Shown one piece after another: positions 10,618-21,115 of a stretch of 64,000 nt of DNA (position 1 is the first letter of the stretch; every line of letters begins with the position of its first letter). The stretch is from Leptodontidium sp. MPI-SDFR-AT-0119 (lineage: Eukaryota > Ascomycota > Leotiomycetes > Helotiales > Leptodontidiaceae): the NCBI GenBank assembly GCA_020726505.1, contig JAHLEZ010000008.1:1984001-2048000 (forward strand), read 5' to 3'. Both the position numbers and the translations under genes were made by a program. Under the pieces are notes generated by a model. The model saw nothing but the letters and a program-made list of their open reading frames with translations. It was not told where the DNA came from and ran no database searches.

Positions 10618-13021
10618 ATGAACCACCACGGCCCAAAAAGCGCAGTCGAACAACTAGCAAGCAATCGAGCTTGTGAGGCATGCCGAGCCCACAAAGTTCG
10701 CTGCCTTCCAAACGACTCGGCGTCATCTAAAATATGTCAAAGATGTGCGAAGACAGACAGACAATGTATATTTGCTGCTCCCGTGAGACGAAAGCAGCGA
10801 AAACGTACAGACACCAGGGTCGCAGAGCTTGAGAGAGAGGTTTCTGCCATGCGAGCCTTGTTTCAGAAAAGCAACGAAGAAGTGATAGCTGCAGTGCATC
10901 AACAACCTCCTCGATCAGAAGTTTCTAGTCAGACTGCCCAGAGCGGTTCAGAAAGTGACATCAGGCCACTCATCTTGGCACAGAACGCAGATTCAGGTGA
11001 AACCCCAGCATCGTGGTCGATTCCAGCCGACCTGAACCCGCCAGATCAGGAGGATCAAAGCCCACCTGCTTTTTCGCCAGACTCGGACTTCATAGAGAGA
11101 GGGCTAATTTCCATGGAGGAGGCAACCCGGTTGTTCAAATCATACAATGATGATCTTGTTCAACATTACCCTGCAGTGTCTTTTGAGCCTACTGTTTCAG
11201 CTGAAGAGCTTCGAAGAACCAAGCCAACCCTCTTCCTGGCGACTGTAGCAGCAGCTTCGGGCCAACTTGGCTCCCAGATATACAGTGTACTCAACTCCGA
11301 GTTACTTTGTGCTTATGCGCATAAAACAGTCATAGAAGGTCAAAAGTCTCTTGAACTAGTTCAGACCATGATCATCCTTTCAATCGTAAGTGACGAAGGC
11401 TACTCCAGTAGCTCTACTCAAGAGATTGAGCCACCATACTAACAGTAATTTCAGTGGTATTTTCCACCTGGAAAGTTCGCTCGTGCGTCCCCTCCATTCT
11501 GCGCATCACCATCTTTCACCTCCCGCCAGTTAATTATTTCCAGATCAAAGCTGACCCACGAGTGCTTAGAGTTGAAATATTATGAATATATACACATGGC
11601 TGCCACCATGGGACTCGATATTGGACTTGGCACAAATCCACAATCTTCCCGGGACCGGAGGAGGAATTTCGAGGAAAGTCCCATTGAAAATCACATAGAT
11701 GAGATGGATATTGAGAAGAGGAGAACATATCTGGTCTGCTATATGATATCCACAGGGTGAGCAGTATCCAAAATATTCATTTGATTTTTACTGAACAGCC
11801 CTTCAGAGTTTCATTGAGCTCGAGACGTCCCAACATGCTGCGCTTCAATCGTTGGGTAGAGAATTGTCTGGACACCTTAGCAAACAATCCAAATACTTCC
11901 CAAATGGACAAATATTTGGTATCTTGGGTTAAACTGCTCAAGATTACAGAAGAGATCGGTCTTGCCTTTGGATTCGAAGATATCAATAACATGGCGACTC
12001 TCTCGGAACCTCGAATTCAGATCGTGATGAGCGGGCTTCAGAAAACGCTCCAGTTTTGGAAAACTTCCATTGGCTCAGATGTCAACGGTATGTTCAAATT
12101 GAGTACCAATGATGTTTTGACTAATAAGCATTAGATGCTTTGATGATCCAATACCACCATTCCCAACTTTTCCTTCACGAAATTGCGTTGCACGACGACC
12201 ACCCGCCAGAAGATTTCCGGCCTCCATTTGACCTAGGGAAAATCCTATCAATCCATACCATCGCAGCAGCCAAAGATTCCTTCATCGACGCTACTGCCAA
12301 TTTGATATCCTCCGCTCAGTCGATGCTCGACATAATTCTTGGCATGAACGTCGTCACTCTCCGTTCCCTTCCAATCTACAACTTCGTGCGCATGTCATAT
12401 TCAGTCGTAATTCTCATCAAGCTCTACATATCGTCAAAATCTCCAACAAGTAAGATTGGGGCAGTTCTGGATAGCGAGCACTTAAAAGTGGGCACCTACC
12501 TCAAAGCTCTGATTGACGTACTTGTTACTGCTGTGGGACCAATGGAATGCAGAGCTCCTTACACTTTTTTGGGCATGCTAATGCGATTTTATGGCTGGTA
12601 CAAAAGCCAGGAGAGCAGTCAGACTTTTACTCCTCCTCCAGTCGACTCGCCGGCTGTTGACCAATGCTGGCTGCCACCGATGCCGCGAATTACTTACAGA
12701 GTTTCACAAAGTGATAAAAACTCGCCCAACAAGAGGCCCTCAACAGATATGGGATTCAACATTCCCCAGAAGTATACTGCAGAGAGTTCTGATACTGGCA
12801 TGGATGTCCAATTTGATACGCAAGTTATGGGAGATTTGCAGTACGACATTGGCGATGGATTGGATATCGATCAGTACATGTTACTTGGCGGGATCGACAC
12901 ATTCAATCCAGGCTTCAACAATTGGCTTCCTGATATGAGCATGACTGGAGTCGTGGACGAGAACCAGATACCAGGGGTGGACGGGTATGAGTTTCGAGGG
13001 GATCACCATACTTCGATATGA
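10618..13021 (+). CDS. Zn2Cys6 transcription factor (PrtT/War1-like layout)
   Basis: Five exons are inferred (10618-11385, 11455-11474, 11544-11756, 11807-12087, 12135-13021), 722 residues. The binuclear zinc cluster is complete: Cys19, 22, 29, 40, 43, 50 in NRACEACRAHKVRC, followed by a basic linker and a short coiled coil (RVAELEREVSAMRALF). The middle region carries family landmarks: an ILSI-WYFPP block, an ELKYYEYIHMAATMGLDIG block, a GVSLSSRRPNMLRF block, and a membrane-proximal ALMIQYHHSQLFLHEIAL block after the fourth intron. These are typical of the fungal transcription factor middle homology region, seen in PrtT- and War1-type regulators. Exon 2 is only 20 nt and needs a weak GTTCGC donor, so that junction is uncertain. 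The other junctions have standard donors and restore motifs. Target genes cannot be read from the sequence; the neighbours KIN17 and RTA1 are not obviously related. Confidence 0.85.
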
Positions 13022-14086
13022 CCATGAATTATTTCTCTTTTTATTCATTCTGATTTTGTTACATCTCCTCAATTGATAAATCAACAACTTCACCCGCGAT
13101 CCATTCGGACTCCCGGGCCACCACCCCAAACCAGTTCCTATGTCTCAGCCGACGTTTGCTTCGTCCAACGTGGAGCAAGTCTAAACACCGTCCCTGGGTA
13201 ATGGCGAGACGAGGAAGAGAAATGGACAGGTCATGACACGACTGTAAAGCAAAAATAGCCGGGTTTGGGGTCCAGCATAGGGCAGCACTACCGAGGTGGG
13301 TATTAGTATTACGACGCCTGTCTTTCCAGTGTGGAGATAAACACACTCCGTTTAGACGGTTGTCTAGCCACGTTAGCTGCGATGAAGATGATCAGATGAG
13401 AAATACCTGGCAACTGGGGTAGCAGGGTACTGATAGAATTACTCGTTGAGAAAAGCTACGCGCAATCCAAGTCATCCCGAACTTCTCGGGGCATCGAGAA
13501 GAAAACAAACCACAAACCGGGGACTAAAAGCCTCCGTTGGACGTTAGTACGCTGCCTGGAATGCAGTTGCCATCCAAAACACATCTTTCAAACCAAGGTG
13601 ACAGTTTGGGGCACTGCCTCCACGTAATGTATCTATGACGACTTTATTTCGATTGCAACAAATGAACGCCTACATAATACGCCGTCTCGCTTGGCATACG
13701 GCCTGACATGCCTCGGAGCCACCAGCAAGATCAGCCTCCGATCACGTGCTGGCCATTTAAGACCTGAAAGAGGAGCTTGAGATGTGCTTTGTTAGGCCTC
13801 TGACGCTGCTTGTTACAATTCTTATATCGGAGGGAGACATATCTCCGTTTGGAGTTGCGTGGAAAGCCAGAGGCTGCGATTCAAGGCTCTGGCGCCGATG
13901 CGCCAGTCTTGCCAAGAAAGGGGAGCGGCTGGGACAAACGATCCTGTCAAAGGAAATATATATCCTTGAGGACACAGGCCTTCAAGAACGAATACAAACT
14001 CAGATCGACACACGTCTCTTCCTCGTCAAAGTACTTTGAACAGTCAATTCCCTTGCAATCCAGGCGCCTCCTCACAGCTCGTCAAG
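13022..14086. other. Intergenic upstream of the RTA1 gene
   Basis: About 1.06 kb with no supported gene. A CACGTG occurs near 13744. The last 300 bases are presumably the promoter and leader of the RTA1-family gene. Short open frames on both strands lack motifs. Confidence 0.4.
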
Positions 14087-15018
14087 ATGTCCGACGGAAA
14101 TCCTTACAAAGGCTATATTGACCCCAATTTCCCCAATCCTATGGGCCCTGACGATGCTTCGATCATCATCTATGGGCGAGTGTTGCTATTCGCGATATCC
14201 AGATCCTCGCTGATAAATTCAGATACACTCCAGACTTCACGCTTTGCATTCTTGGCATCGTTTTCTTCACGGTCCTCTTCTTCGCCCACCTCTTCCAAAC
14301 ACTTCGCTATCGCCTGTGGTCTTTCATCCCCTTAACCATCGCCTGCGTCATGGAAGTAGTGGGCTATGCATTCCGCGCGCTCTCGTCCCGAAAAGACCCT
14401 TACCGGGTTACGTACTTTGTCGTCCAGTATTTCCTCATCGTAACAGCACCAGTCCTAATCTCGGCATCCATCTACGTGTGCTTGACGAAAATCCTAGGTT
14501 GGGCAGCTGATTCAGGTCTGGACCTGGGCACCAGAACTGTACTTCTGAGGAGGAAAGTCGTGTTGTGGACCTTCATCACCATCGATGTCTTATGCACGAT
14601 TCTGCAGATCACAGGAGCGGGTCTGATAGGCGGCGCGACGTCAAAGGGAAAGGATCCAAGCACCGCGAACAACGTCCTGCTCTCTGGCCTGGCCATCCAG
14701 ACAGCTGCCTATTTTGTCTACTTGTTGCTCCTAACGGTCGTCATAGCTGCGATATACCGTGATCATGGTATGGTCCAGAAGGCGAAGAAGAGTCCGTTTC
14801 TGGGAGTTTTGGCTCTTGCAAGCCTTTTGATTTTCATCAGAACGATTTTCAGATTGGCTGAGACGAGTCAGGGTGTTTTTGGGTATTTGTCAAGCCACGA
14901 GGCGTTCTTCGGTGCGCTGGAGTTTGCTCCTGTGGTTGTTGCTGTGTTTGTGTTGGCTGTTTGGTTTCCTAGCCGATGGCCAGCTGTTGGTGGGAGGGTG
15001 AAGACTGAGAGTGCGTGA
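14087..15018 (+). CDS. RTA1-like seven-helix membrane protein
   Basis: Exons 14087-14175 and 14223-15018 give 294 residues with seven hydrophobic helices. The family's opening SIIIYGYTP motif is restored only when the intron begins with GC (GCGAGT...TTCAG, 47 nt); the nearby GT would shift the frame. Helices follow at TLCILGIVFFTVLFFAHLF, then the E-V-x-GYAFR signature, then the long loop after GAGLIGG, typical of RTA1 (PF04479). The family includes S. cerevisiae Rta1, Rsb1 (sphingoid base export) and Pug1; members confer resistance to amphipathic toxicants or move lipids at the plasma membrane. The substrate here is unknown. No adjacent gene obviously supplies a partner. The start has a good context (AAGATGTC) and fits the family's short extracellular N-terminus. 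Confidence 0.9.
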
Positions 15019-15293
15019 GCTGGCTTCAGTGGGAGATGCCTATGTCGGAGGGACATGTTGGGATCATCTCTTATCGAGATGGAGGATTTGGTGTTTCTTG
15101 TACAAGCGTGGCATTGGCGGACGTTGCATCTGTGGACGGAGTTAGAAGTGGTTCATTCATTCATCATGGACGTGGATATTTTCGTTGGTTGTAGAGTTTT
15201 AGGGTATATAATAATTTGGAATTACCTTGCTCCGTTAGCGCCACCTTACAGCATCTTCCGCTGCGAAATTGGAGAACACCCAAGACCATGTCC

Positions 15294-15944
15294 TTACTCC
15301 TTCTGAGCTGACCTCACCATGAAGACCTCAATGAATTCCTTCTCAGCCAACACACCCGCTCCCTTTCCCTCCAATTCCACAACCAGCCTTTCAACCTCCC
15401 GGAATCCAAAATGCTCATAAATCGGTTTTCCATCCGGACTAGCCTCCAAATAAGTCTCTGTACCCTCCTCATCCGACTTCTGAATCCCCCATCTCAACAA
15501 CTTCCCCGCTGCACCCTTCCCCTGATACTCGGGTCTCGTAGCAATGATCTCCAAATACCAATGCTTCCTCCCCTTCATAATAACCGCATGTCGATTGACC
15601 AAATTCCCAAAGAAGTGGTTGGCGAGCGCAATATCCGCTCCTTCTGGCCAAACCGGCATATCCGTGCCAAAGGGTTCATTAGGCCCGTTCCATTTCGCGT
15701 ACGAGACAACCTTCTGATCTGGCGAGTCCGAGTCGTAGATACAGATGAAGTGCGCGTTAGGACTGTCTAGTTCCTCGATAACGGAATTGTACCACCACGT
15801 CCAGGCTGGGAAATCCCGCGAGCCTGTGGCGGGTCCTCGGGGAAAGACGAGTAGCGAGATGGCATCTATTGAGAATGCGGAGAAATATATATCTGTGAGG
15901 ACTGCGGCGTCCGCTGCGGTCGCTTTGCGGAGAAAGAGAGGCAT
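15294..15944 (-). CDS. GNAT-family N-acetyltransferase
   Basis: An intronless 216-residue frame with a full GNAT fold. The N-terminal beta-alpha (LFLRKATAADAAVLTDIYFSAF) is followed by the motif-A acetyl-CoA loop in WYLEIIATRPEYQGKGAAGKLL (the RxxGxGA-type QGKGAA loop) and the motif-B strand YLEASPDGKPIYEHFGF. This GKPIYEHFGF signature is common in fungal GNATs of the RimI-like type. The substrate cannot be inferred. Length and intactness are normal. It is convergent with the RTA1 gene, 275 bases away. The minus-strand start at 15944 is the first Met before the fold and has no upstream extension. Confidence 0.88.
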   Translation of the reverse strand: MPLFLRKATAADAAVLTDIYFSAFSIDAISLLVFPRGPATGSRDFPAWTWWYNSVIEELDSPNAHFICIYDSDSPDQKVVSYAKWNGPNEPFGTDMPVWPEGADIALANHFFGNLVNRHAVIMKGRKHWYLEIIATRPEYQGKGAAGKLLRWGIQKSDEEGTETYLEASPDGKPIYEHFGFREVERLVVELEGKGAGVLAEKEFIEVFMVRSAQKE

Positions 15945-16612
15945 GATGAGAAATTTGTGTAAGATTTGATGGTTCTTGGAGGTAAGAAGAAGAAGGGATT
16001 GACGTTGTATTTATATATAGGAGACGAAAAATCTGGTAGCGTGATGACAACTTTTAACAGGCTAACAAGCTTACAGGACAACTTTGTCCTATTGCAGTAA
16101 ACGTTGCGTAAATGAGTCAGAGGGTCCTGCTGTATCAATGCAAGGAGCCACTTCAGAATCTACCAAGCTTCTCCCTTTTGGTAGTGATGATAAAGGTGAA
16201 CTGAATTCCGTACAGTAATCCGGACACTCCACGGGACGCTGGAGGCTGGTTTGCATGCTCCTGGCCAAGCTAGTCCAAAAATGCAATGGCGGCTGTTCTA
16301 CTTACCGAGAAATCAGGGGAAAGCTGGCAACTTCACTTCATCTCCATTTTGTCCCTATCTGCGAAGCTGCGGATAAATGCTTCTACAGTTTCCCCGCCAC
16401 TCATATCCTCAATTCATGTGGATGCAGATAGGCTCAATGTATCCGTCGCTCCAGTGCTGCAGGTCAATTGACGCAGTTATGGTAAGTACACGTATCTTCA
16501 ATGGCTGCAAGTAGATATCAGACGCTTGGTGAGCTGGTGTTGCAAGATGCATACCAGAAATCGCTAGATTTTTTTCGGTTACTTCTGCTTCTGCTACTTT
16601 TTTCATTGTTTT
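15945..16612. other. Divergent intergenic region GNAT / secreted protein
   Basis: About 0.67 kb. An AT-rich stretch with TATATAT near 16011-16018 lies about 70 bases upstream of the GNAT start on the minus strand and may be its TATA region. A 24-nt T-rich run precedes the secreted-protein start. No gene is seen. Confidence 0.4.
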
Positions 16613-17194
16613 ATGGCATTCTTCGCAATGAAGTCCCTCCTGTTCCTTTCATTCTTGCCTCTGGCTTTCAGCAGCTCCGATATACTCGCCATCCCAACCC
16701 TCGACCCCAATCAACCCATCTACCTCGGCGAATCCTTCTACCCCCCAACAATGACATTCATTGCCTGGCAGCCAACCGAAAATAACACCCCAAAAGACTG
16801 GTGTACCAGATCTACCGATTGTTCCGACCATCGCATCTTCGCCCTGGGCGGGGTTGAAGGGCTCCAAATCCACGACTATTTCGACAAGGCTGCGTACTTG
16901 ACGCGGATGGGCAATCGGTTTGCGGACTGCGTTATTACGCCGGAGAGTATTCGCATGGGGCTCTGTGATGGTGTGAAGGTTTCGGATAGTGGGGATAGGT
17001 TTACGGGGCCTGGGACGAGGAAGTGGTCTTGTTGGGTTAGTGAGAAGGCGTGGTTGGAAGGGAGGGGGATGGACGAGAAGTCAGAGGAACAGGTGGCAGA
17101 TAAGGAGGAGGAGGAGACGTCGACTGTTACGGTTTATGAGACTGTCTATCGAGGGTCGTCCAGTAGCGTACCTAGTGGGACGTTTACGGGGTAG
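16613..17194 (+). CDS. Small secreted cysteine-containing protein
   Basis: A 193-residue intronless frame. A clear signal peptide follows the Met at position 1 or the Met at 6 (MKSLLFLSFLPLAFSSS). The mature part has five cysteines (DWC, TDC, ADC, GLC, SCW), a TRSTDCSDHRIFALGG block, and a Ser/Thr/Glu-rich acidic tail ending in a short Ser/Gly stretch. It has no transmembrane helix or GPI signal that I can see. I do not recognise the family. Size and features fit secreted proteins of unknown function or candidate effectors, but an odd number of cysteines and the unusual Glu-rich tail (EEQVADKEEEETS) set it apart. Either ATG could be used. Confidence 0.7.
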   Translation: MAFFAMKSLLFLSFLPLAFSSSDILAIPTLDPNQPIYLGESFYPPTMTFIAWQPTENNTPKDWCTRSTDCSDHRIFALGGVEGLQIHDYFDKAAYLTRMGNRFADCVITPESIRMGLCDGVKVSDSGDRFTGPGTRKWSCWVSEKAWLEGRGMDEKSEEQVADKEEEETSTVTVYETVYRGSSSSVPSGTFTG

Positions 17195-17447
17195 GTTGCA
17201 AGGGATGAAGGTATTTAGATTGGTGTTGAAGAGGAGATGGATACAATGGACTGGCTGTATGTAGTTGTCTATGGATTGGTATTGGTATTCCCACAGACCC
17301 ATAAATATTCAGATGCAAGTCCAACTCAGTGCTGATCTAATAGGTATGGAAGGCTATGTACGACGAGAGCAATTTATGTGCATATTCCAAGCTTATTTAC
17401 AAACCAAACAGTGATCGTTCAATTCTCAGCATGAGATGCAAGACCTT

Positions 17448-19000
17448 TCAGACAGCTTTAGCGTTCAGTGCGGCAGCGTGCGCAGTCACCTATCTTTTGT
17501 TAGTCCCCAAAGTTACAAGCAGAGCACAAAACTTACCAGAGTAGCATAGTCCGCAGAGCCATAGTAAATGGCGTGTCCATCATCATTAGTCAAGCCATAG
17601 GAGAGAGAATCTCCATATTGCCAATACATGTCTCCAGCAGTCTGTGTATTCAGCACAGCAGTCTGCCACGGTACCATGGCAGATTTTGCATTGTTCGTAC
17701 CGTACTCCTCCATGATGACTGGCTTGCCAAGAGCTGCTGCCGCGGCGGCGTGGGTTTGGATCCAAGATGGGACCCAAGCATCTGTCTCGCCCCAAGAACC
17801 TGGGTAGGCGTGGTAAGTCCCGAAGTCTATGGTGGAGATGGCCAGATTGTTTGTGAAGTTGAGACCTGGCCCGCTGGTGTATGGGTACGAAGTATCTGCA
17901 CCTCCATCGAGTCCGAACCCTTCATCACCGATACAGACCATGTGGTTGGAGTCTAGAGATTTGATGTATGCAGACGTTGAAGCAACCCAATTGGTGATGA
18001 CGGTTGTTGCGCAGCCAGTGCAGCGTGGCTCGTTAGCAAGTTCCCAAGCAAACACAGCGGTCGATGTTTTATACCGAGCGACCACCGCGGCAATGTACTT
18101 TTTGTATTGAGTCTGGGCGGCGGTCGAAGTGTACCAATCGGTGACTGCGATGCCGTAGTAGGATGCGTAGGCAGCCATTCCTCCATAATCTGTCCAGTTA
18201 TTTACAAAATTGATGATCAAGCTGATTCCGTGTGCTTCGGCAGACTTGACAACGTAGTCGAGACGTTGAAGACCGTTTGTTCCAGTGTTGATCACTGGGT
18301 CTTGACCCTTGATGAATGATTGATACCACACTGTGTCTCCACCAGGAAGTGCGGTCACATCGTTGAAACCCCAGACACGGAGAACCTTGAGGCCAGTCTG
18401 CATTTACATGGTCAGTGTAATTCTTTGAGAATTGCTGGAATACTCACGGTTTGGAGATGGGACATGATCAGATCGATGTCTGCATTGTTGTTGAGGAAAC
18501 CGATGTAGTAAGTATTTGTTCCCATGAAGTAAGTAGCCTTGCCATTGATCGTGAATGCATGACCATTGGGCTTCGCATATCCAGAGATTCCACCTGTAGG
18601 GCTGGCTGTTGCGCTTGTCGTCGAGGATACTTTCGAGGTAGATGAAGAAAGCTTCACAGTCGAGGTTGTGAAAGTTGAGCTGGAAGTAGTTGCAGGTCTC
18701 GTGGATGTGCTAGAAGCGGGGGCTGGAAAGCATAAGTAAGCATGTTATATCTAAATATTTCATATTCCCAGTCACAACTCACCAGTTCCAGGTACACATT
18801 GGGAGTAGTACGGATTCTGGTAAGTGCAGGTATATCCAGCTACACATGATGTTGCACCAGTCCAGTTCACGCCGCCGCCTACAGATGTTAGTAGAGTAAA
18901 CCGGACAACTCTACGGGTCCTTACACTGGCCGTAAGCACCCTGCTGTGCGTTCGCAACAGCTACCGCCGAGGCAGCTGAGAGAAGAACGGATCCTTTCAT
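17448..19000 (-). CDS. Endo-1,4-beta-mannanase, CBM1-GH5_7
   Basis: Five exons on the minus strand (19000-18925, 18878-18783, 18722-18448, 18397-17537, 17489-17448) give 449 residues. The protein has a signal peptide ([18 protein letters not shown]), an N-terminal fungal cellulose-binding module CBM1 (about 19-58, with [18 protein letters not shown] and YYSQCVPG), a Ser/Thr linker, and a GH5 subfamily 7 catalytic domain from about residue 100. The acid/base Glu lies in WELANEPRC (about 272) and the nucleophile in VIMEEYG (about 380). It hydrolyses internal beta-1,4-mannosidic bonds of mannans and galactomannans outside the cell. The first intron splits the CBM1 right in the GQC cysteine codon, and the last exon encodes only [13 protein letters not shown]. 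All introns are 47-60 nt with GT(A/G)AG-type donors. Plant-wall degradation is the obvious role; it has no CAZyme neighbours. Confidence 0.93.
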
Positions 19001-20242
19001 TATGCTTCGAATTCCCAAGTCAAGCTGATGGCTTGGAGTGTACCTTGGAGTGGCTGGCAGAGAGAGATATACATGCTCAATCCGGAACAAAACCACCGTC
19101 GGCCCGCAGTGAAGTTCAATTATAAGTGCTCCAAGCACCGTTTCCCATATGGTTAGCTCTTGATTTGTCCCATTGACCAATCCTCCCACTTCGTGGACTC
19201 GATCGATTTCTTGGAGACGGAAGAAATCCAAGCGAGGGAGGAGAGCATAGTGTGTGTTGCCACCTGAAATAATAAGCAACCTTTCGAACTGAAATTTCAA
19301 GGACCTGGAGGATGAGCTGTCGCCAATATGGTGGCTATCTGATTGGATCTTGCAACACAAACTTTCAGGGGGCCACGGTAGGATCTCCGAGAACCAGGAT
19401 ACTCCCGAGATGTGGGCTGTCCAAACACAGGGATCCAGGCCAATGAATATTGCAGAACCTTAAAGCCTTTCCCTCTTCCGTTTCTGTTATTGAATTGTGG
19501 GGTAGAAGCGCGGAAGAACTTCCTCGGTATACTCCCTTCCGCTCCGAAGAAGGACAAGTATATCCTCAGCGGCCCTCCCAGCCGGCTCATGTCCCTTCAG
19601 TATTCTCCCCCGCACTTGAGACCGAAAATATTATCCACCATTCGTACGTCTGCTTGGTAGAAGAAGTTTATACCTGAACTGGAAATGGGTGATAGATTTG
19701 GATAAAAGAAGATATTGTAGGAAACTTCGGCCTCCTGAGGCTGTCACAATTGATTTCTGCGCATTGTTCATAAACTTCGAGATAAGAGTTCCTTGAATCT
19801 GATGAAGCCATCCAAGACCAGCAGGGGCGTGCTAGACAATACAGATAAGTTTGTAGAGCTTCAATATCAATAAAAGTGCAGAATATATTGGGGCTTGCCG
19901 CTGAAACTAATCCATTACCTATTGCAAAAAATATTAAGGAGGAATAATGAGAGATGAGGTGACGAGGACTTGGGGCTACCAATTTACCCGAAGTTCTGGC
20001 GCTACCCCGCACTAACCTCATTAGGACGTCATTCGACGACGACAAATAATGATGCTGCTGTGGTCTTTCTCGCAGTCTTACGGAGTCACAGACCGTCATT
20101 ATCACATCATTCTGACAGAGTCTCAACCAAGCCAGTCAACGTTTTTCGATCTGTCCCCTTGCTGGAACATAAAAAGCACCAACATTCTACTACTGCCTTT
20201 CGCTCGAGCTCTCATCTTGGCAACCATTCTGAATCCTCCCCG
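19001..20242. other. Divergent intergenic region mannanase / F-box-like
   Basis: About 1.24 kb. Plus and minus frames of up to 152 codons overlap one another and show no motifs. This is presumably the mannanase promoter (a minus-strand gene likely under carbon control) and that of the downstream gene. Confidence 0.4.
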
Positions 20243-21034
20243 ATGGAGATACCTCTCTGGCAGCAGGATCCTGGCAATGATGACGTCGAATTCTTGAAGG
20301 AAACAAACGAGAAACTTCGACGCGCGCTCTGCGCCATGGAAAGAAAATACCTTCGAACCAAAAAAGAGCTTGATACCGCCGCTGATCTCCTAGGCAACAA
20401 CAAAAATCCGCTACCATTCTTGCGATTTCCTCGTGAGATCCGCGACCAAATCTACGCGATCGCCCTCACAGCAGAAAGGCCCATGAGAATAGAGTCACGT
20501 GCCCTTCAGTCTATCAGTTTGGAGGATGATTGTCGGAAACCGCCGACCCCTGGCCTGCTCTACTTGAACAAGCAAGTCAGCCAAGAAGCTGCTGAGATCC
20601 TCTATTCTAAGAACGAGATCTCTATCACTGGGCCTGGAGAGCTCCTCCGATTCGAACAGCAAATCGGTAGCAGAAACAGGGACTTCATTCGATTGCTCAA
20701 GATCAGAATCTTCATCTACCAAGACATTACATGTATTCCGGACCCAGAGTATCTTGCTTCATACGATTTTAAGCCAGTTCCCTCGCATTGGGCAAAAGCT
20801 CTGGCACAGTCGCAGTTGAAGGGCGTTGAAACACTGAAAGTCAAGATCATTGACTGTATTGAGCACGGTGATGGTCTTGCAGTCATGTCACCAGGTCTCC
20901 AACGCGCAATTGTGCATTTCTTTCGACAAAGATCGGAAAAGCCACGGGAGCGTCTGCAGCGAGTGGGGCTGAAAGGATTTCGTGTATCTGAATTGGGGAA
21001 GTTTCCTAATCATTTGGGTGTATTTGGTTACTGA
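20243..21034 (+). CDS. F-box-like fungal protein (FPREIRDQIY type)
   Basis: Started at the Met (20243) before the family block, this is 263 residues; the open frame extends upstream to 19970 without motifs. It has an N-terminal Glu/Lys/Arg-rich coiled coil (LKETNEKLRRALCAMERKYL) and then LPFLRFPREIRDQIYAIAL, the degenerate F-box-like motif common in expanded families of filamentous ascomycetes. This is followed by LLYLNKQVSQEAAEILYS. The C-terminal two-thirds are helical and lack recognised repeats. In the family such proteins are candidate substrate adaptors of SCF ubiquitin ligases or orphan lineage-specific proteins; here no partner is visible. Intronless. Confidence 0.7.
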   Translation: MEIPLWQQDPGNDDVEFLKETNEKLRRALCAMERKYLRTKKELDTAADLLGNNKNPLPFLRFPREIRDQIYAIALTAERPMRIESRALQSISLEDDCRKPPTPGLLYLNKQVSQEAAEILYSKNEISITGPGELLRFEQQIGSRNRDFIRLLKIRIFIYQDITCIPDPEYLASYDFKPVPSHWAKALAQSQLKGVETLKVKIIDCIEHGDGLAVMSPGLQRAIVHFFRQRSEKPRERLQRVGLKGFRVSELGKFPNHLGVFGY

Positions 21035-21115
21035 GATCTCTTACGATAATACCATCACATCATGATCCACCAAGAGGCCTCTGCCAGGAATACAACGTTC
21101 GATTTGAGCTTCATT

